Positions 7,428-15,141 of a stretch of 36,909 nt of DNA are shown in pieces. Each line of letters begins with the position of its first letter. The first letter of the stretch is position 1. The stretch is from a virus. The notes beneath the pieces were generated by a model. The model was not told the origin of the DNA. It did no database searches and saw nothing but the letters and a program-made list of their open reading frames with translations. The stretch spans positions 1 to 36,909 of the IMG/VR virus record IMGVR_UViG_3300046690_000489; one strand, written 5' to 3'. Position numbers and translations under genes: made by a program.

Positions 7428-8129
7428 ATGGCCAGCAGTCTCGCCAAGCAGCATTTCCAACGAGTCACTGCCGCCATTGAAGCGGCGGCGACCGAACCCA
7501 CGCAGACCATGGCCGGCGCCACGGCCTACGAACATCAGCTCAACCAGTTGCTGCAAGATCGCCTGCGCCTGAAACAGGTGCAATCGAACCAGGGCAAGGC
7601 CGAACTCAAGCGTCAGCTGCTGCCCGAATACATCCCCTATGTGCAAGGCGTGCTGGACGCTGGCCAAGGTGCCCAAGACGAAGTGCTGACCACCATCATG
7701 GTCTGGCGCTTCGATGCCGGCGACTTCACCGGTGGCCTCGACATCGCCCAGTACGTGCTGCAACACAAGATGGTCATGCCGGACCGCTTCGCCCGCACGT
7801 TGGGCTGTCTCGTCGCCGAAGAAGTAGCGACCGCCGCGTTCAAGGCGCAGAAGGTCGGCGAGCCGTTCGACCTTACCGTCCTGCACCGCACCGCCGAACT
7901 GACCGACGCCGAAGACATGCCGGACCAAGCCCGCGCAAAGCTGTTCCTCGCCATGGGCCGCGCAACGCTGCAAGGCATCACCGACGAAAAACCCGGTCAA
8001 TCCGGACAGGTGCAGGCCGGCATCGACCTGTTGAAAAAAGCCATCGACCTGCACGACGCCTGCGGTGGCAAAAAGGATCTGGAGCGGGCCGAACGCCTGC
8101 TCAACAAACTCGCTGCCACTGGCAGCTAA
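7428..8129 (+). CDS. M: Terminase small subunit, endonuclease (P2 gpM family)
   Basis: 233 residues. The order capsid, then this gene, then head completion identifies P2 gpM, the subunit that with gpP cuts at cos and starts packaging. Visible features are an N-terminal helical region rich in Ala and Gln and the segment LPEYIPYVQGVLDAGQGAQDEVLTTIMVWRFDAGDF (about residues 65-100), characteristic of the family. It begins four bases after gene N, with AAGGGG upstream. Confidence 0.93.
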   Translation: MASSLAKQHFQRVTAAIEAAATEPTQTMAGATAYEHQLNQLLQDRLRLKQVQSNQGKAELKRQLLPEYIPYVQGVLDAGQGAQDEVLTTIMVWRFDAGDFTGGLDIAQYVLQHKMVMPDRFARTLGCLVAEEVATAAFKAQKVGEPFDLTVLHRTAELTDAEDMPDQARAKLFLAMGRATLQGITDEKPGQSGQVQAGIDLLKKAIDLHDACGGKKDLERAERLLNKLAATGS

Positions 8130-8233
8130 CCGAGCGTCCCCACGCACCCCGCCGGCTCGGGGCGGAACGGCCAGGCCGCTCCTCCTGAACGTGAAGCCCC
8201 GACCACCGGCGACCTACAATAGAGCGCAGATTC

Positions 8234-8704
8234 ATGAGCGGATTCGTAGCGGGCGGCACCGGTGCCCCGGCCCCGAGCGGCCACATCAACACCGACCCCT
8301 TCTGGCCATCGATCGACCTCGACGACGTGCGCGGCACTTTGCGCATCGACTCCAGCGTCACGCCGATCCGACTGGAAACCGCGACCATCGCCGCCGCGAT
8401 CAGCGTAAACCGCGAGTTCGCCACCTGGCGCCGCGCCAAACAGGCCGAAGGCTACGCCACCCTCGCGGACGTTCCGGCCGAACAAATCGAGGACAAATCC
8501 GAACTCGTTCACCTCTATCAACGAGCGATCTATGCCGCGACCGGCGCGGAGATTTGCGAGCGTTACCGTTCCTATGACAGCACCAACAGTGGCAACCAGA
8601 ACGCCGAAGAACTGACGCCGAGCATCGACGAACTGCGCCGCGACCAGCGCTGGGCCGTGCGCGACTTCCTCGGCCTCGGCCGCACCACCGTGGAGCTGAT
8701 CTGA
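8234..8704 (+). CDS. L: Head completion/stabilisation protein (P2 gpL family)
   Basis: 156 residues. The segment DPFWPSIDLDDVRGTLRIDSSVTPIRLETATIAAAISVN is typical of gpL. The protein joins the filled head and prepares it for the tail. About 100 bases separate it from gene M; its last base is the first base of the tail gene X start codon. Confidence 0.93.
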   Translation: MSGFVAGGTGAPAPSGHINTDPFWPSIDLDDVRGTLRIDSSVTPIRLETATIAAAISVNREFATWRRAKQAEGYATLADVPAEQIEDKSELVHLYQRAIYAATGAEICERYRSYDSTNSGNQNAEELTPSIDELRRDQRWAVRDFLGLGRTTVELI

Positions 8705-8916
8705 TGGCCGGCAGCATCCGCGCTCAGCAAAACGACACCGTTGATGCCCTGTGCTGGCGTCACTACGGCCGCACCGCCGGCGTGACCGAAGCAGTTCTCG
8801 ACGCCAACCCCGGCCTTGCCGATTATGGCCCGACCTTGCCGCAAGGCCTTCTGGTGCAAATGCCCGAAGCCCAAGCCGCCGCCCCGCAACGGCAGATGGT
8901 GAACCTATGGGACTGA
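8704..8916 (+). CDS. X: Tail protein X, LysM-like (P2 gpX family)
   Basis: 70 residues with a single LysM-like fold: an N-terminal QNDTVDALCWRHYGRT and a C-terminal TLPQGLLVQMPE. This is the pattern of P2 gpX, a small tail or baseplate-hub protein. The start codon overlaps the gpL stop. Confidence 0.9.
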   Translation: MAGSIRAQQNDTVDALCWRHYGRTAGVTEAVLDANPGLADYGPTLPQGLLVQMPEAQAAAPQRQMVNLWD

Positions 8917-8970
8917 ACCGCCCGCACCGCGCCCTTGAACCCAACCACTCTGGATCATGGAATGAAACGC

Positions 8971-9285
8971 ATGCCTGACCGTCCCGACACCTGGGCCTGG
9001 CTCGCCGCCTGGCTCGAACAGAACTGGCCCGCCATTTACTCCGGCCTGCTGGCCGTGATCATTGCGAGCCTTCGCGTGATCTATGGCGGCGGCACCGTGC
9101 GCCGGATGGTGATCGAGGCTCCCCTTTGCGGCGCACTCGCTCTGTCCGCCAGTCACGGGCTGTCACTGCTGGGGATTCCGGCAAGCACTGCGCCTTTCTT
9201 CGGCGGTGTGATTGGCCTGCTCGGTGTCGAAGGCACTCGCGCAGCCGCCAAGAAGATTTTCAACCGCAAGGTAGAACAGCTATGA
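8971..9285 (+). CDS. Holin
   Basis: About 104 residues from the ATG at 8971 (GGAA eight bases upstream). An in-frame ATG at 8962 and a TTG at 8935 are alternatives. After the start MPDRPDTWAWLAAWLEQNW there are two to three hydrophobic segments (about 20-38, 52-70 and 74-90). A basic tail (KKIFNRKVEQL) follows. This matches holins that lie before the muramidase in Pseudomonas P2-like phages and R-type pyocins. The stop overlaps the endolysin start (ATGA), as expected for a lysis cassette. Confidence 0.85.
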   Translation: MPDRPDTWAWLAAWLEQNWPAIYSGLLAVIIASLRVIYGGGTVRRMVIEAPLCGALALSASHGLSLLGIPASTAPFFGGVIGLLGVEGTRAAAKKIFNRKVEQL

Positions 9286-10124
9286 CCACACTTCGCCACG
9301 GTGACCGCTCGCAAGCGGTGCGCAATCTGCAAAAGAGCCTCAACCAGCACGGCGCCAAACTGAACGTCGATGGTGATTACGGCGACGCCACGGAACACGC
9401 CGTGCGCGTCTATCAACTCAAGGTTGGTTTGGTGGCTGATGGCGTCGCCGGCAGCAAAACACTGAGCGCGCTCGCCGGCACCAGCTGCCAGCAGCTGCTG
9501 AAGAATGCCGACCTGGTCAACGCTGCCGAACGCCTCAGCGTGCCGCTGGCCAGCGTCTACGCGGTCAATGAAGTTGAGTCGAAAGGAGCCGGCTTCCTCG
9601 ACAACGGCAAACCGGTGATCTTGTTCGAACGGCACATCATGTATCGTCAACTGGCGAAGATTCGGCACGAAGACGACGATCCCGCCGCTCTCAAACACCA
9701 CGCTGATCAGTTGGCCGCAGCCAACCCGGCCATCGTCAATCCGAAATCCGGCGGCTATGCCGGCGGTAGCGCCGAACACCAGCGCCTGGCGACTGCTCGC
9801 CTCATCGACGACACCGCCGCACTGGAATCCGCGTCATGGGGTGCGTTCCAGATCATGGGCTTTCACTGGCAGCGCCTGGGCTACAACAGCGTGCAGGAAT
9901 TTGTCGTCGCCATGAGCGCGGGAGAATCGCAGCAATTCGACGCGTTCGTCCGTTTCATCGAGACCGATCCGGTGCTGCACAAGGCGCTGAAGGGCCGCAA
10001 ATGGGCCGAGTTCGCCAAGCTCTACAACGGACCGGACTACCAGCGAAACCTGTACGACATCAAACTTCAGCGCGCCTACGAACGGCACGACGATTGCGGT
10101 TGCGGGCAGGCGGTGGCGGCATGA
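9282..10124 (+). CDS. Endolysin: peptidoglycan-binding domain plus N-acetylmuramidase domain
   Basis: 280 residues. The ATG at 9282 overlaps the holin stop, so the longer upstream reading is not used. Residues about 1-70 form a PG_binding_1 domain (LRHGDRSQAVRNLQKSL, then NVDGDYGDATEHAVRVYQ). Residues about 90-270 resemble the DUF3380 muramidase domain, with the catalytic-type Glu in AVNEVESKGAGF and ESASWGAFQIMGFHW. There is no signal peptide, so it depends on the holin to cross the membrane. Confidence 0.92.
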   Translation: MTTLRHGDRSQAVRNLQKSLNQHGAKLNVDGDYGDATEHAVRVYQLKVGLVADGVAGSKTLSALAGTSCQQLLKNADLVNAAERLSVPLASVYAVNEVESKGAGFLDNGKPVILFERHIMYRQLAKIRHEDDDPAALKHHADQLAAANPAIVNPKSGGYAGGSAEHQRLATARLIDDTAALESASWGAFQIMGFHWQRLGYNSVQEFVVAMSAGESQQFDAFVRFIETDPVLHKALKGRKWAEFAKLYNGPDYQRNLYDIKLQRAYERHDDCGCGQAVAA

Positions 10125-10327
10125 TCGACTTCGACGCGGTGCAGCGGCTGAATGTCCAGGACGGCGATCTGCTGGTCGTGCCAGAGAACAGCGATCAGCA
10201 CGACATGGTGCAGCTGCGCGACGCGCTCCGCATTCAGAACCCTCAGCGAAAAGTGATCATCATTCGCGGACCGATCCAACATATGGACGTCGGCGAAATG
10301 AATCAGCTTGGCTGGTATCGGGCGTGA
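10121..10327 (+). CDS. Small conserved-looking phage protein in the lysis cassette
   Basis: 68 residues. The ATG at 10121 overlaps the endolysin stop and the stop overlaps the GTG of the Rz gene, so it is a tightly packed member of the cassette. It shows DLLVVPENSDQHDMVQLRDAL and KVIIIRGPIQHMD, suggesting a small alpha/beta fold, with no membrane segment. I do not recognise a named family. It may be a regulator of lysis or a minor structural protein. Confidence 0.75.
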   Translation: MIDFDAVQRLNVQDGDLLVVPENSDQHDMVQLRDALRIQNPQRKVIIIRGPIQHMDVGEMNQLGWYRA

Positions 10328-10767
10328 GTACGTTGCGGCAAACCCTGCTCGGCGTTGCACTGCTTGCAGCGTTGGGGCTGCTGATCTGGAACCAAGAGCT
10401 GCGCATCAGCGGGGCGAACAAGGACACGCAACTGGCCGAGCAAGACGCCAGCCGCGCCCGAGAACAAGCCGAACGCTACCTCGCCAACGCCAACGCGTTG
10501 CGCGACACCCTGCAACAGGAACGTAATGCCCAGACCACACTGCGCGCGCAACAGGATCAACTGCGCCAAGGCCTGGCAAAGCGCGAACTCACCATCGAGG
10601 CTCTGAAACGTGAAAACGTCGATCTACGCAATTGGGCTGCCCAGCTTTTGCCTGATGCTGCTCACCGGCTGCGCGAACGCCCCGCCCTCACCGGCGCCGA
10701 CGCTTATCGTCAGTGGTTGTCCGGCCGTGGTGCCGTGCACGCTGCCGGCGACCAGCCCGCGCAGTAA
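10324..10767 (+). CDS. lysB: Inner-membrane spanin subunit (Rz/LysB)
   Basis: 147 residues from a GTG start. It has an N-terminal membrane anchor (about 8-22, LLGVALLAALGLLIW) followed by a long coiled coil rich in Glu, Gln and Arg (about 30-105). With Rz1, encoded inside it in another frame, it would form the spanin that fuses inner and outer membranes at the end of lysis. The location after the endolysin matches P2 lysB. Confidence 0.9.
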   Translation: MSTLRQTLLGVALLAALGLLIWNQELRISGANKDTQLAEQDASRAREQAERYLANANALRDTLQQERNAQTTLRAQQDQLRQGLAKRELTIEALKRENVDLRNWAAQLLPDAAHRLRERPALTGADAYRQWLSGRGAVHAAGDQPAQ

Positions 10768-10867
10768 CGGCGATCAGCTCACCGATCAAGATCGCGTCGA
10801 AGCCGCTTGGGCAGACTGTGCCAGCCAAGTGGACATGGTTTACCAACACCAGCAGGCCCAACCATGA
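10610..10867 (+). CDS. lysC: Outer-membrane lipoprotein spanin subunit (Rz1/LysC)
   Basis: 85 residues, start GTG at 10610, lying largely inside the Rz gene in another frame, which is the classical nested Rz/Rz1 layout. It has a lipoprotein signal ending in the lipobox LLTGC (Cys near residue 21) and then a Pro-rich segment (APPSPAPT). The stop overlaps the ATG of gene R. Confidence 0.88.
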   Translation: MKTSIYAIGLPSFCLMLLTGCANAPPSPAPTLIVSGCPAVVPCTLPATSPRSNGDQLTDQDRVEAAWADCASQVDMVYQHQQAQP

Positions 10868-11340
10868 ACAAGCCCGACAGCCTGAAAGCCCACCTGCTCG
10901 CCACGGTGGCCGAACTCAAGCACAACCCCGACCGACTGTTGATCTTCATCGACAACGGCAAGATCCGCTGCACCGCCGCGCAGTCGCTGTCGTTCGAGTA
11001 CAGCTTCGACCTGCAAGTCATCCTCACCGATTTCGCCGGCCATCCCGACAGCGTCATGTTGCCGCTGCTGGGTTGGCTGAGCGTTCACCAGTCCGAACTG
11101 CTGGAGAACCTGAACAAGGCCGCTGATGGCATTCAGTTCGAGGCTGACATTCTCGACAACAGCAAAGTCGATATGAGCCTGACGCTGCCGCTGACCGAGC
11201 GTGTGGTGGTGGGCAAGGATGACCAGGGCAACACCACCATTCGACATCCCGGAGAGCCGCAACGGTCTGCTGACTTTCTTGCTCCGAACTGGATACCTGG
11301 TGCGCAGGGCACGGGTAGTGAATGGGTGCTGCCGAAATGA
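10864..11340 (+). CDS. R: Tail completion protein R (P2 gpR family)
   Basis: 158 residues from the ATG at 10864, which overlaps the Rz1 stop. The start MNKPDSLKAHLLATVAELKHNPDRL and the central SFEYSFDLQVILTDFAGHPDSVMLPLLGWL are characteristic of gpR. With gpS it finishes the tail and forms its head-proximal end. The stop overlaps the gene S start. Confidence 0.93.
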   Translation: MNKPDSLKAHLLATVAELKHNPDRLLIFIDNGKIRCTAAQSLSFEYSFDLQVILTDFAGHPDSVMLPLLGWLSVHQSELLENLNKAADGIQFEADILDNSKVDMSLTLPLTERVVVGKDDQGNTTIRHPGEPQRSADFLAPNWIPGAQGTGSEWVLPK

Positions 11341-11801
11341 CCGATCGACTGGAAGCGCTGGAAGACTGGGCAGCGGGGCTGCTTGGGCAGCTTGAACCGG
11401 CGTCGCGCAACAAGTTGGCCCGCAGCGTTGGCCAAGCATTGCGTCGAAGCCAGCAGCAACGAATCATCGCCCAGCAGAACCCGGACGGCAGTAAGTACGC
11501 ACCGCGTAAGCAGCGGAACCTGCGTGGTAAACAGGACCGAGTTAAGCGGAAGGTGAAAATGTTTCAGAAGCTGCGGACGGCAAGCTTTCTCAAGGTGCAA
11601 GGCGATGGGAGTGCTATCAGCGTCGGATTCACCGGTCGAATTGCCCGGATTGCTCGGGTGCATCAATACGGTTTAAAAGATCGGGCGGAACGTGGCGCTC
11701 CAGACGTCCAGTACGAGCAAAGGGAACTACTCGGTTTTACTGACGCTGACCTTGAATTGATTCGGGATCAACTACTGAATCATTTAACTCAAATACCCTG
11801 A
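11337..11801 (+). CDS. S: Tail completion protein S (P2 gpS family)
   Basis: 154 residues from the ATG at 11337, overlapping the gpR stop. The start DRLEALEDWAAGLLGQLEP and the basic middle (PRKQRNLRGKQDRVKRKVKMFQKLR) are typical of gpS/virion morphogenesis proteins. Last gene of this late operon before the cargo insertion. Confidence 0.93.
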   Translation: MTDRLEALEDWAAGLLGQLEPASRNKLARSVGQALRRSQQQRIIAQQNPDGSKYAPRKQRNLRGKQDRVKRKVKMFQKLRTASFLKVQGDGSAISVGFTGRIARIARVHQYGLKDRAERGAPDVQYEQRELLGFTDADLELIRDQLLNHLTQIP

Positions 11802-11904
11802 TCTCAATGGCAAAATTTCCCTTCCAACCTGAAAACGAGTAAAAGAACTCTGGCGTTAACCGAACAACAGCAAGGATTGTATAGCCGGACGGAGCTCTTG
11901 GAAC

Positions 11905-12624
11905 ATGCTTAAAACTTTTGAGGCGCATTGCCCTCGATGCAATGGAGAAAGAACCTGCTATATCCATGGTGAGGTTGACACGCCATGGAGCTGGTCTGAT
12001 GGAAAGCATGAGCAATGGGGGCAAAGCGACTTCAAACTAGCCCAGTGTTGTGGATGCAAAGAAGTCTTCTTTCATAAAAGCAGTTGGGACTCCGAAGATT
12101 GGGACATCGGCTACAACGCTGCTGGGGAGGAGGTGTACTCCAATACCATTACGATTACTACCTATCCGGTTCCAGAAAAGAAAAGCGAAAAACCTGACTG
12201 GGTATGGAAGATAGCGAAAATTGACCCCCAACTTTTTTCGATCTTGAATGAGATGTATCAGGCGTACGAACATGGATCGTTCATCCTCGCGGCAATAGGT
12301 TTGCGAACCGCCTTCGACCGCACCACAGAAATTTTAAAAATTCATCCTTCACTACCATTAGAACAAAAGGTAAAGCGTCTCCGTGAAGAGGGATTTATTG
12401 GAGAAACTGAATCACAGACTTTAGGCGTGGTGATAGATGCAGGTAGCGCAGCTGCACACCGCGCCTGGTCTCCGGCACATCCAGAGTTTCAAACCTTACT
12501 GACCACCCTTGAACAGTTTATTTATCGAACTGTGGTTAGTGGAAAAGATGTTTTATCTATAGCTCAGAAAATTCCTGCCAAGCCTCCGCGCCCACCAAAA
12601 GCACCAAAGCCAATTACAAAATAG
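11905..12624 (+). CDS. DUF4145-like protein with zinc ribbon, cargo gene between S and V
   Basis: 239 residues. The N-terminal part holds four cysteines placed like a zinc ribbon (Cys9/Cys12 and Cys48/Cys51). The C-terminal part, from about residue 110, has YQAYEHGSFILAAIGLRTAFDRTTEIL, LEEKV-type spacing, and GVVIDAGSAAAHRAWSP, which fits the DUF4145 family known from restriction-modification and other defence-linked proteins. The gene is visibly more AT-rich than its neighbours and has its own upstream gap of about 100 bases. It splits the structural cluster at the junction where P2 itself carries the non-structural orf30. A role in host protection is an inference. Confidence 0.7.
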   Translation: MLKTFEAHCPRCNGERTCYIHGEVDTPWSWSDGKHEQWGQSDFKLAQCCGCKEVFFHKSSWDSEDWDIGYNAAGEEVYSNTITITTYPVPEKKSEKPDWVWKIAKIDPQLFSILNEMYQAYEHGSFILAAIGLRTAFDRTTEILKIHPSLPLEQKVKRLREEGFIGETESQTLGVVIDAGSAAAHRAWSPAHPEFQTLLTTLEQFIYRTVVSGKDVLSIAQKIPAKPPRPPKAPKPITK

Positions 12625-12630
12625 AAAGTC

Positions 12631-12649
12631 TGTAGGGCTGAGTTTTACA
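12631..12649. promoter_or_regulatory. Putative Ogr-type late activator site before V
   Basis: TGTA, 11 bases, TACA, identical in arrangement to the sites at 5409 and 17199. It lies 48 bp before the gene V start. Its location after the cargo gene means the baseplate operon would keep its own late promoter despite the insertion. Confidence 0.72.
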
Positions 12650-12696
12650 ACTCTACAAAGCTGCACTCCCACGCGTGTGGCGCCACCATCGGCGCC

Positions 12697-13269
12697 ATGA
12701 ACGACTTAGCCACCCTCGCCCGCCTGATCGAAAACCTCATCCGCCTCGGCACCATCGCTGCCGTCCAGATGAAGCCCCCGCGTGTGCAGGTCAAAACCGG
12801 AACCCTCACCACCGGCTGGCTCCCATGGGTCGCCGCCCGAGCCGGCGCCGACCGCGAGTGGAGTCCGCCCACCGAAGGTGAACAGATCATCCTTTTCAGC
12901 CCATCCGGCCAACTCGGCAACGGCGTGGTCCTGACTGGCCTGTTCAGTGACAACGTGCCGGCCAACGGCGACCGCGAAGGACTGCACCGAACGACCTACC
13001 GCGACGGCACCGTCATCGAGTACGACAGCGTCGCCCACCATCTCAACGCCACGCTGGCCGAAGGTGGTACCACAAACCTGGTCAGCACCGGCGGCATCCA
13101 CATCGTTGGCCCGATCACCCACGAAGGCGACTACACCCAGACCGGCAACCAAACCGTCACTGGTCTGGTCACCGTGTCCGAAGATGTCATCGCGGCCGGC
13201 ATCAGTCTGGTGAAGCACCTGCATGGCGGCGTCATGCCCGGCGGTGCGAAAACGGGGAAACCCGAATGA
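12697..13269 (+). CDS. V: Baseplate assembly and spike protein V (P2 gpV family)
   Basis: 190 residues. The N-terminal OB-like region (about 15-90) has VQVKTGTLTTGWLPWVAARAG, then a beta-helical stretch (about 100-170). The C-terminal tip has KHLHGGVMPGG, whose His-x-His pair corresponds to the iron-binding apex of the P2 membrane-piercing spike. No Shine-Dalgarno is visible. A 7-bp inverted repeat (TGGCGCC, six bases, GGCGCCA; 12678-12697) ends at the first base of the start codon. It may hold the start in a hairpin. First gene of the baseplate operon. Confidence 0.94.
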   Translation: MNDLATLARLIENLIRLGTIAAVQMKPPRVQVKTGTLTTGWLPWVAARAGADREWSPPTEGEQIILFSPSGQLGNGVVLTGLFSDNVPANGDREGLHRTTYRDGTVIEYDSVAHHLNATLAEGGTTNLVSTGGIHIVGPITHEGDYTQTGNQTVTGLVTVSEDVIAAGISLVKHLHGGVMPGGAKTGKPE

Positions 13270-13610
13270 ACCGAGAAACCGGCGCAGCCCTGGGCTTGGT
13301 CGAACACATCGCCCAGTCCATCACCGACATCCTGACCACTCGCATCGGCACCCGCGTAATGCGTCGCGAATACGGCAGCTTGCTTCCCGAGTTGTTGGAT
13401 CAGCCGTTCAATGACATCACCCGCTTGCAGGTCTACGCCGCCACCGTCATGGCTCTGATGCGTTGGGAAACCCGCATCAGCCTTAGCCGTATCCAGTTTA
13501 TCGGCGCGAACCTTCAGGGCCAGGCGGCGCTGGAGTTCGAAGGCACCATCGTCGACAACAATCAGCCGCTGAGCCTGAGCGTGCCTCTGCAACTGGGGGG
13601 CAGCGTATGA
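13266..13610 (+). CDS. W: Baseplate protein W (P2 gpW, gp25-like)
   Basis: 114 residues; start overlaps the gpV stop. The features are those of the gp25/GPW lysozyme-like baseplate family: LTTRIGTRVMRREYGSLLPELLDQP near the start and VEFEGTIV-type strands at the end. It is a wedge component of the contractile-tail baseplate. Confidence 0.95.
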   Translation: MNRETGAALGLVEHIAQSITDILTTRIGTRVMRREYGSLLPELLDQPFNDITRLQVYAATVMALMRWETRISLSRIQFIGANLQGQAALEFEGTIVDNNQPLSLSVPLQLGGSV

Positions 13611-14518
13611 ACACTTTCGTCGCCATCGACCTCGGCCAACTACCAGCGCCGCAGATCGTCGAACAGATCGATTACGAGCAGATCCTCGCCGAGCGCAAGG
13701 CCTACGCCGTAAGCCTCTGGCCGATCGAAGAACAACCCGAGATTGCCGCCCGGCTCAACATGGAGTCGGAGCCGCTGACCAAATTACTCGAGGAAAACGC
13801 CTACCGCGAAACCGTTTGGCGCCAGCGGGTCAACGAGGCATCGGTTGCCAACATGCTGGCGTTGGCCAAGGGCACCGACCTCGAACAACTCGCCGCCAAC
13901 TTCAACGTGAAGAGGCTGGTCATTCAAGCTGCAAACCCGACAGCTGTACCGCCCCTCCCAAAGCTGATGGAAAGCGACGACAGCCTGCGCGAGCGTGCAC
14001 AAATGGCATGGGAAGGCCTCAGCACCGCCGGCCCGCGCAACAGCTACATCTTCCACGCCCGGTCCGCTGATGGTCAGGTAGCCGACGCCACTGCGGAAAG
14101 CCCGGCCCCGGCCGAAGCCGTGGTCACCGTGCAATCCGTGCTGGGCGATGGCACCGCGTCGCCGGCACTGCTCGACAAGGTCAAAACCTACCTAAGCGAC
14201 GACGACCGCCGCCCCGTTGCGGATCGACTTACGGTCCAGGGCGCGGAGATTATCAACTACCAGATCAAAGCCAAGATCTACCCGTTGAGCAACGGACCCG
14301 AAACTGAATTGGTCCTCGCAGCAGCCGAAGCCCAGTTGCTCCAGTTTGTGCATCAGCGCCGACGCCTGGCACTGGAGGTTTCCGAATCTATCGTGCATGC
14401 CGCGCTGCACGTCGAGGGCGTGCGCAAAGTCGTACTGGAAGACTGGGAAGACATCGTCGCCACCAAATACCAGGCACCGTATTGCACGAGCGTGGAACTG
14501 ACACTGGGGGTTGAGTGA
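13607..14518 (+). CDS. J: Baseplate assembly protein J (P2 gpJ family)
   Basis: 303 residues; start overlaps gpW stop. Typical gpJ features are the leading IDLGQLPAPQIVEQIDYEQILAER, the segment LMESDDSLRERAQMAWEGLSTAGPRNSY, and PVADRLTVQGAEIINY. It forms the baseplate rim with gpI and gpW. Confidence 0.96.
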   Translation: MNTFVAIDLGQLPAPQIVEQIDYEQILAERKAYAVSLWPIEEQPEIAARLNMESEPLTKLLEENAYRETVWRQRVNEASVANMLALAKGTDLEQLAANFNVKRLVIQAANPTAVPPLPKLMESDDSLRERAQMAWEGLSTAGPRNSYIFHARSADGQVADATAESPAPAEAVVTVQSVLGDGTASPALLDKVKTYLSDDDRRPVADRLTVQGAEIINYQIKAKIYPLSNGPETELVLAAAEAQLLQFVHQRRRLALEVSESIVHAALHVEGVRKVVLEDWEDIVATKYQAPYCTSVELTLGVE

Positions 14519-15141
14519 TGACCTACCAGCCATTGCTACCCGGCAACTCGACACCACTGGAACGCCAAGCAGCGCAGGCCTTGGCAGAAAGCCAGCGTGT
14601 GCCGATTCCGTTGCGCACGCTCTACAACCCTGACCAGTGCCCCCTGCCCTTACTGCCGTATCTGGCCTGGGCGTTTTCGGTCGATCGCTGGGACAGCAAA
14701 TGGACAGAAGCCGCCAAGCGTGCCGCGTGCCGTGCCGCGTATTACGTGCACTCGCACAAGGGCACCATCGGTGCGCTGCGCCGGGTCGTTGAACCGCTCG
14801 GCTACCTGATTGAGGTCGCCGAGTGGTGGCAAACAGTTCCACCTGGCACGCCGGGCACCTTCGCGTTGCGCATTGGCGTCCTCGACTCCGGCATCACCGA
14901 AGCGATGTATCAGGAACTGGTCTGGCTGATCGACGACGCCAAGCCACTCACCCGCCACCTCACCGGCCTCGACATCATTCTTGAAACCCGACTCGACGCC
15001 TTCGTTGGCTTCGCCGTTTACGACGGCGACGAAATCGACGTGTATCCCTGGAACAACCCGGACATCGACGTATCCGTCCGGGGTTACAGCGGCGTGAGCC
15101 TCTACACCCTCGACGAACTGGACGTGTATCCCCATGGTTGA
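14518..15141 (+). CDS. I: Tail protein I (P2 gpI family)
   Basis: 207 residues from the ATG at 14518; the stop of gpJ overlaps it, and a GTG one codon earlier is also possible. The YNPDQCPLPLLPYLAWAFSVDRWDSKW block and the later HSHKGTIGALRRVVEPLGY block are hallmarks of gpI, which joins the baseplate to the tail fibre. The C-terminal part has repeated short DVYP motifs. Confidence 0.95.
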   Translation: MTYQPLLPGNSTPLERQAAQALAESQRVPIPLRTLYNPDQCPLPLLPYLAWAFSVDRWDSKWTEAAKRAACRAAYYVHSHKGTIGALRRVVEPLGYLIEVAEWWQTVPPGTPGTFALRIGVLDSGITEAMYQELVWLIDDAKPLTRHLTGLDIILETRLDAFVGFAVYDGDEIDVYPWNNPDIDVSVRGYSGVSLYTLDELDVYPHG

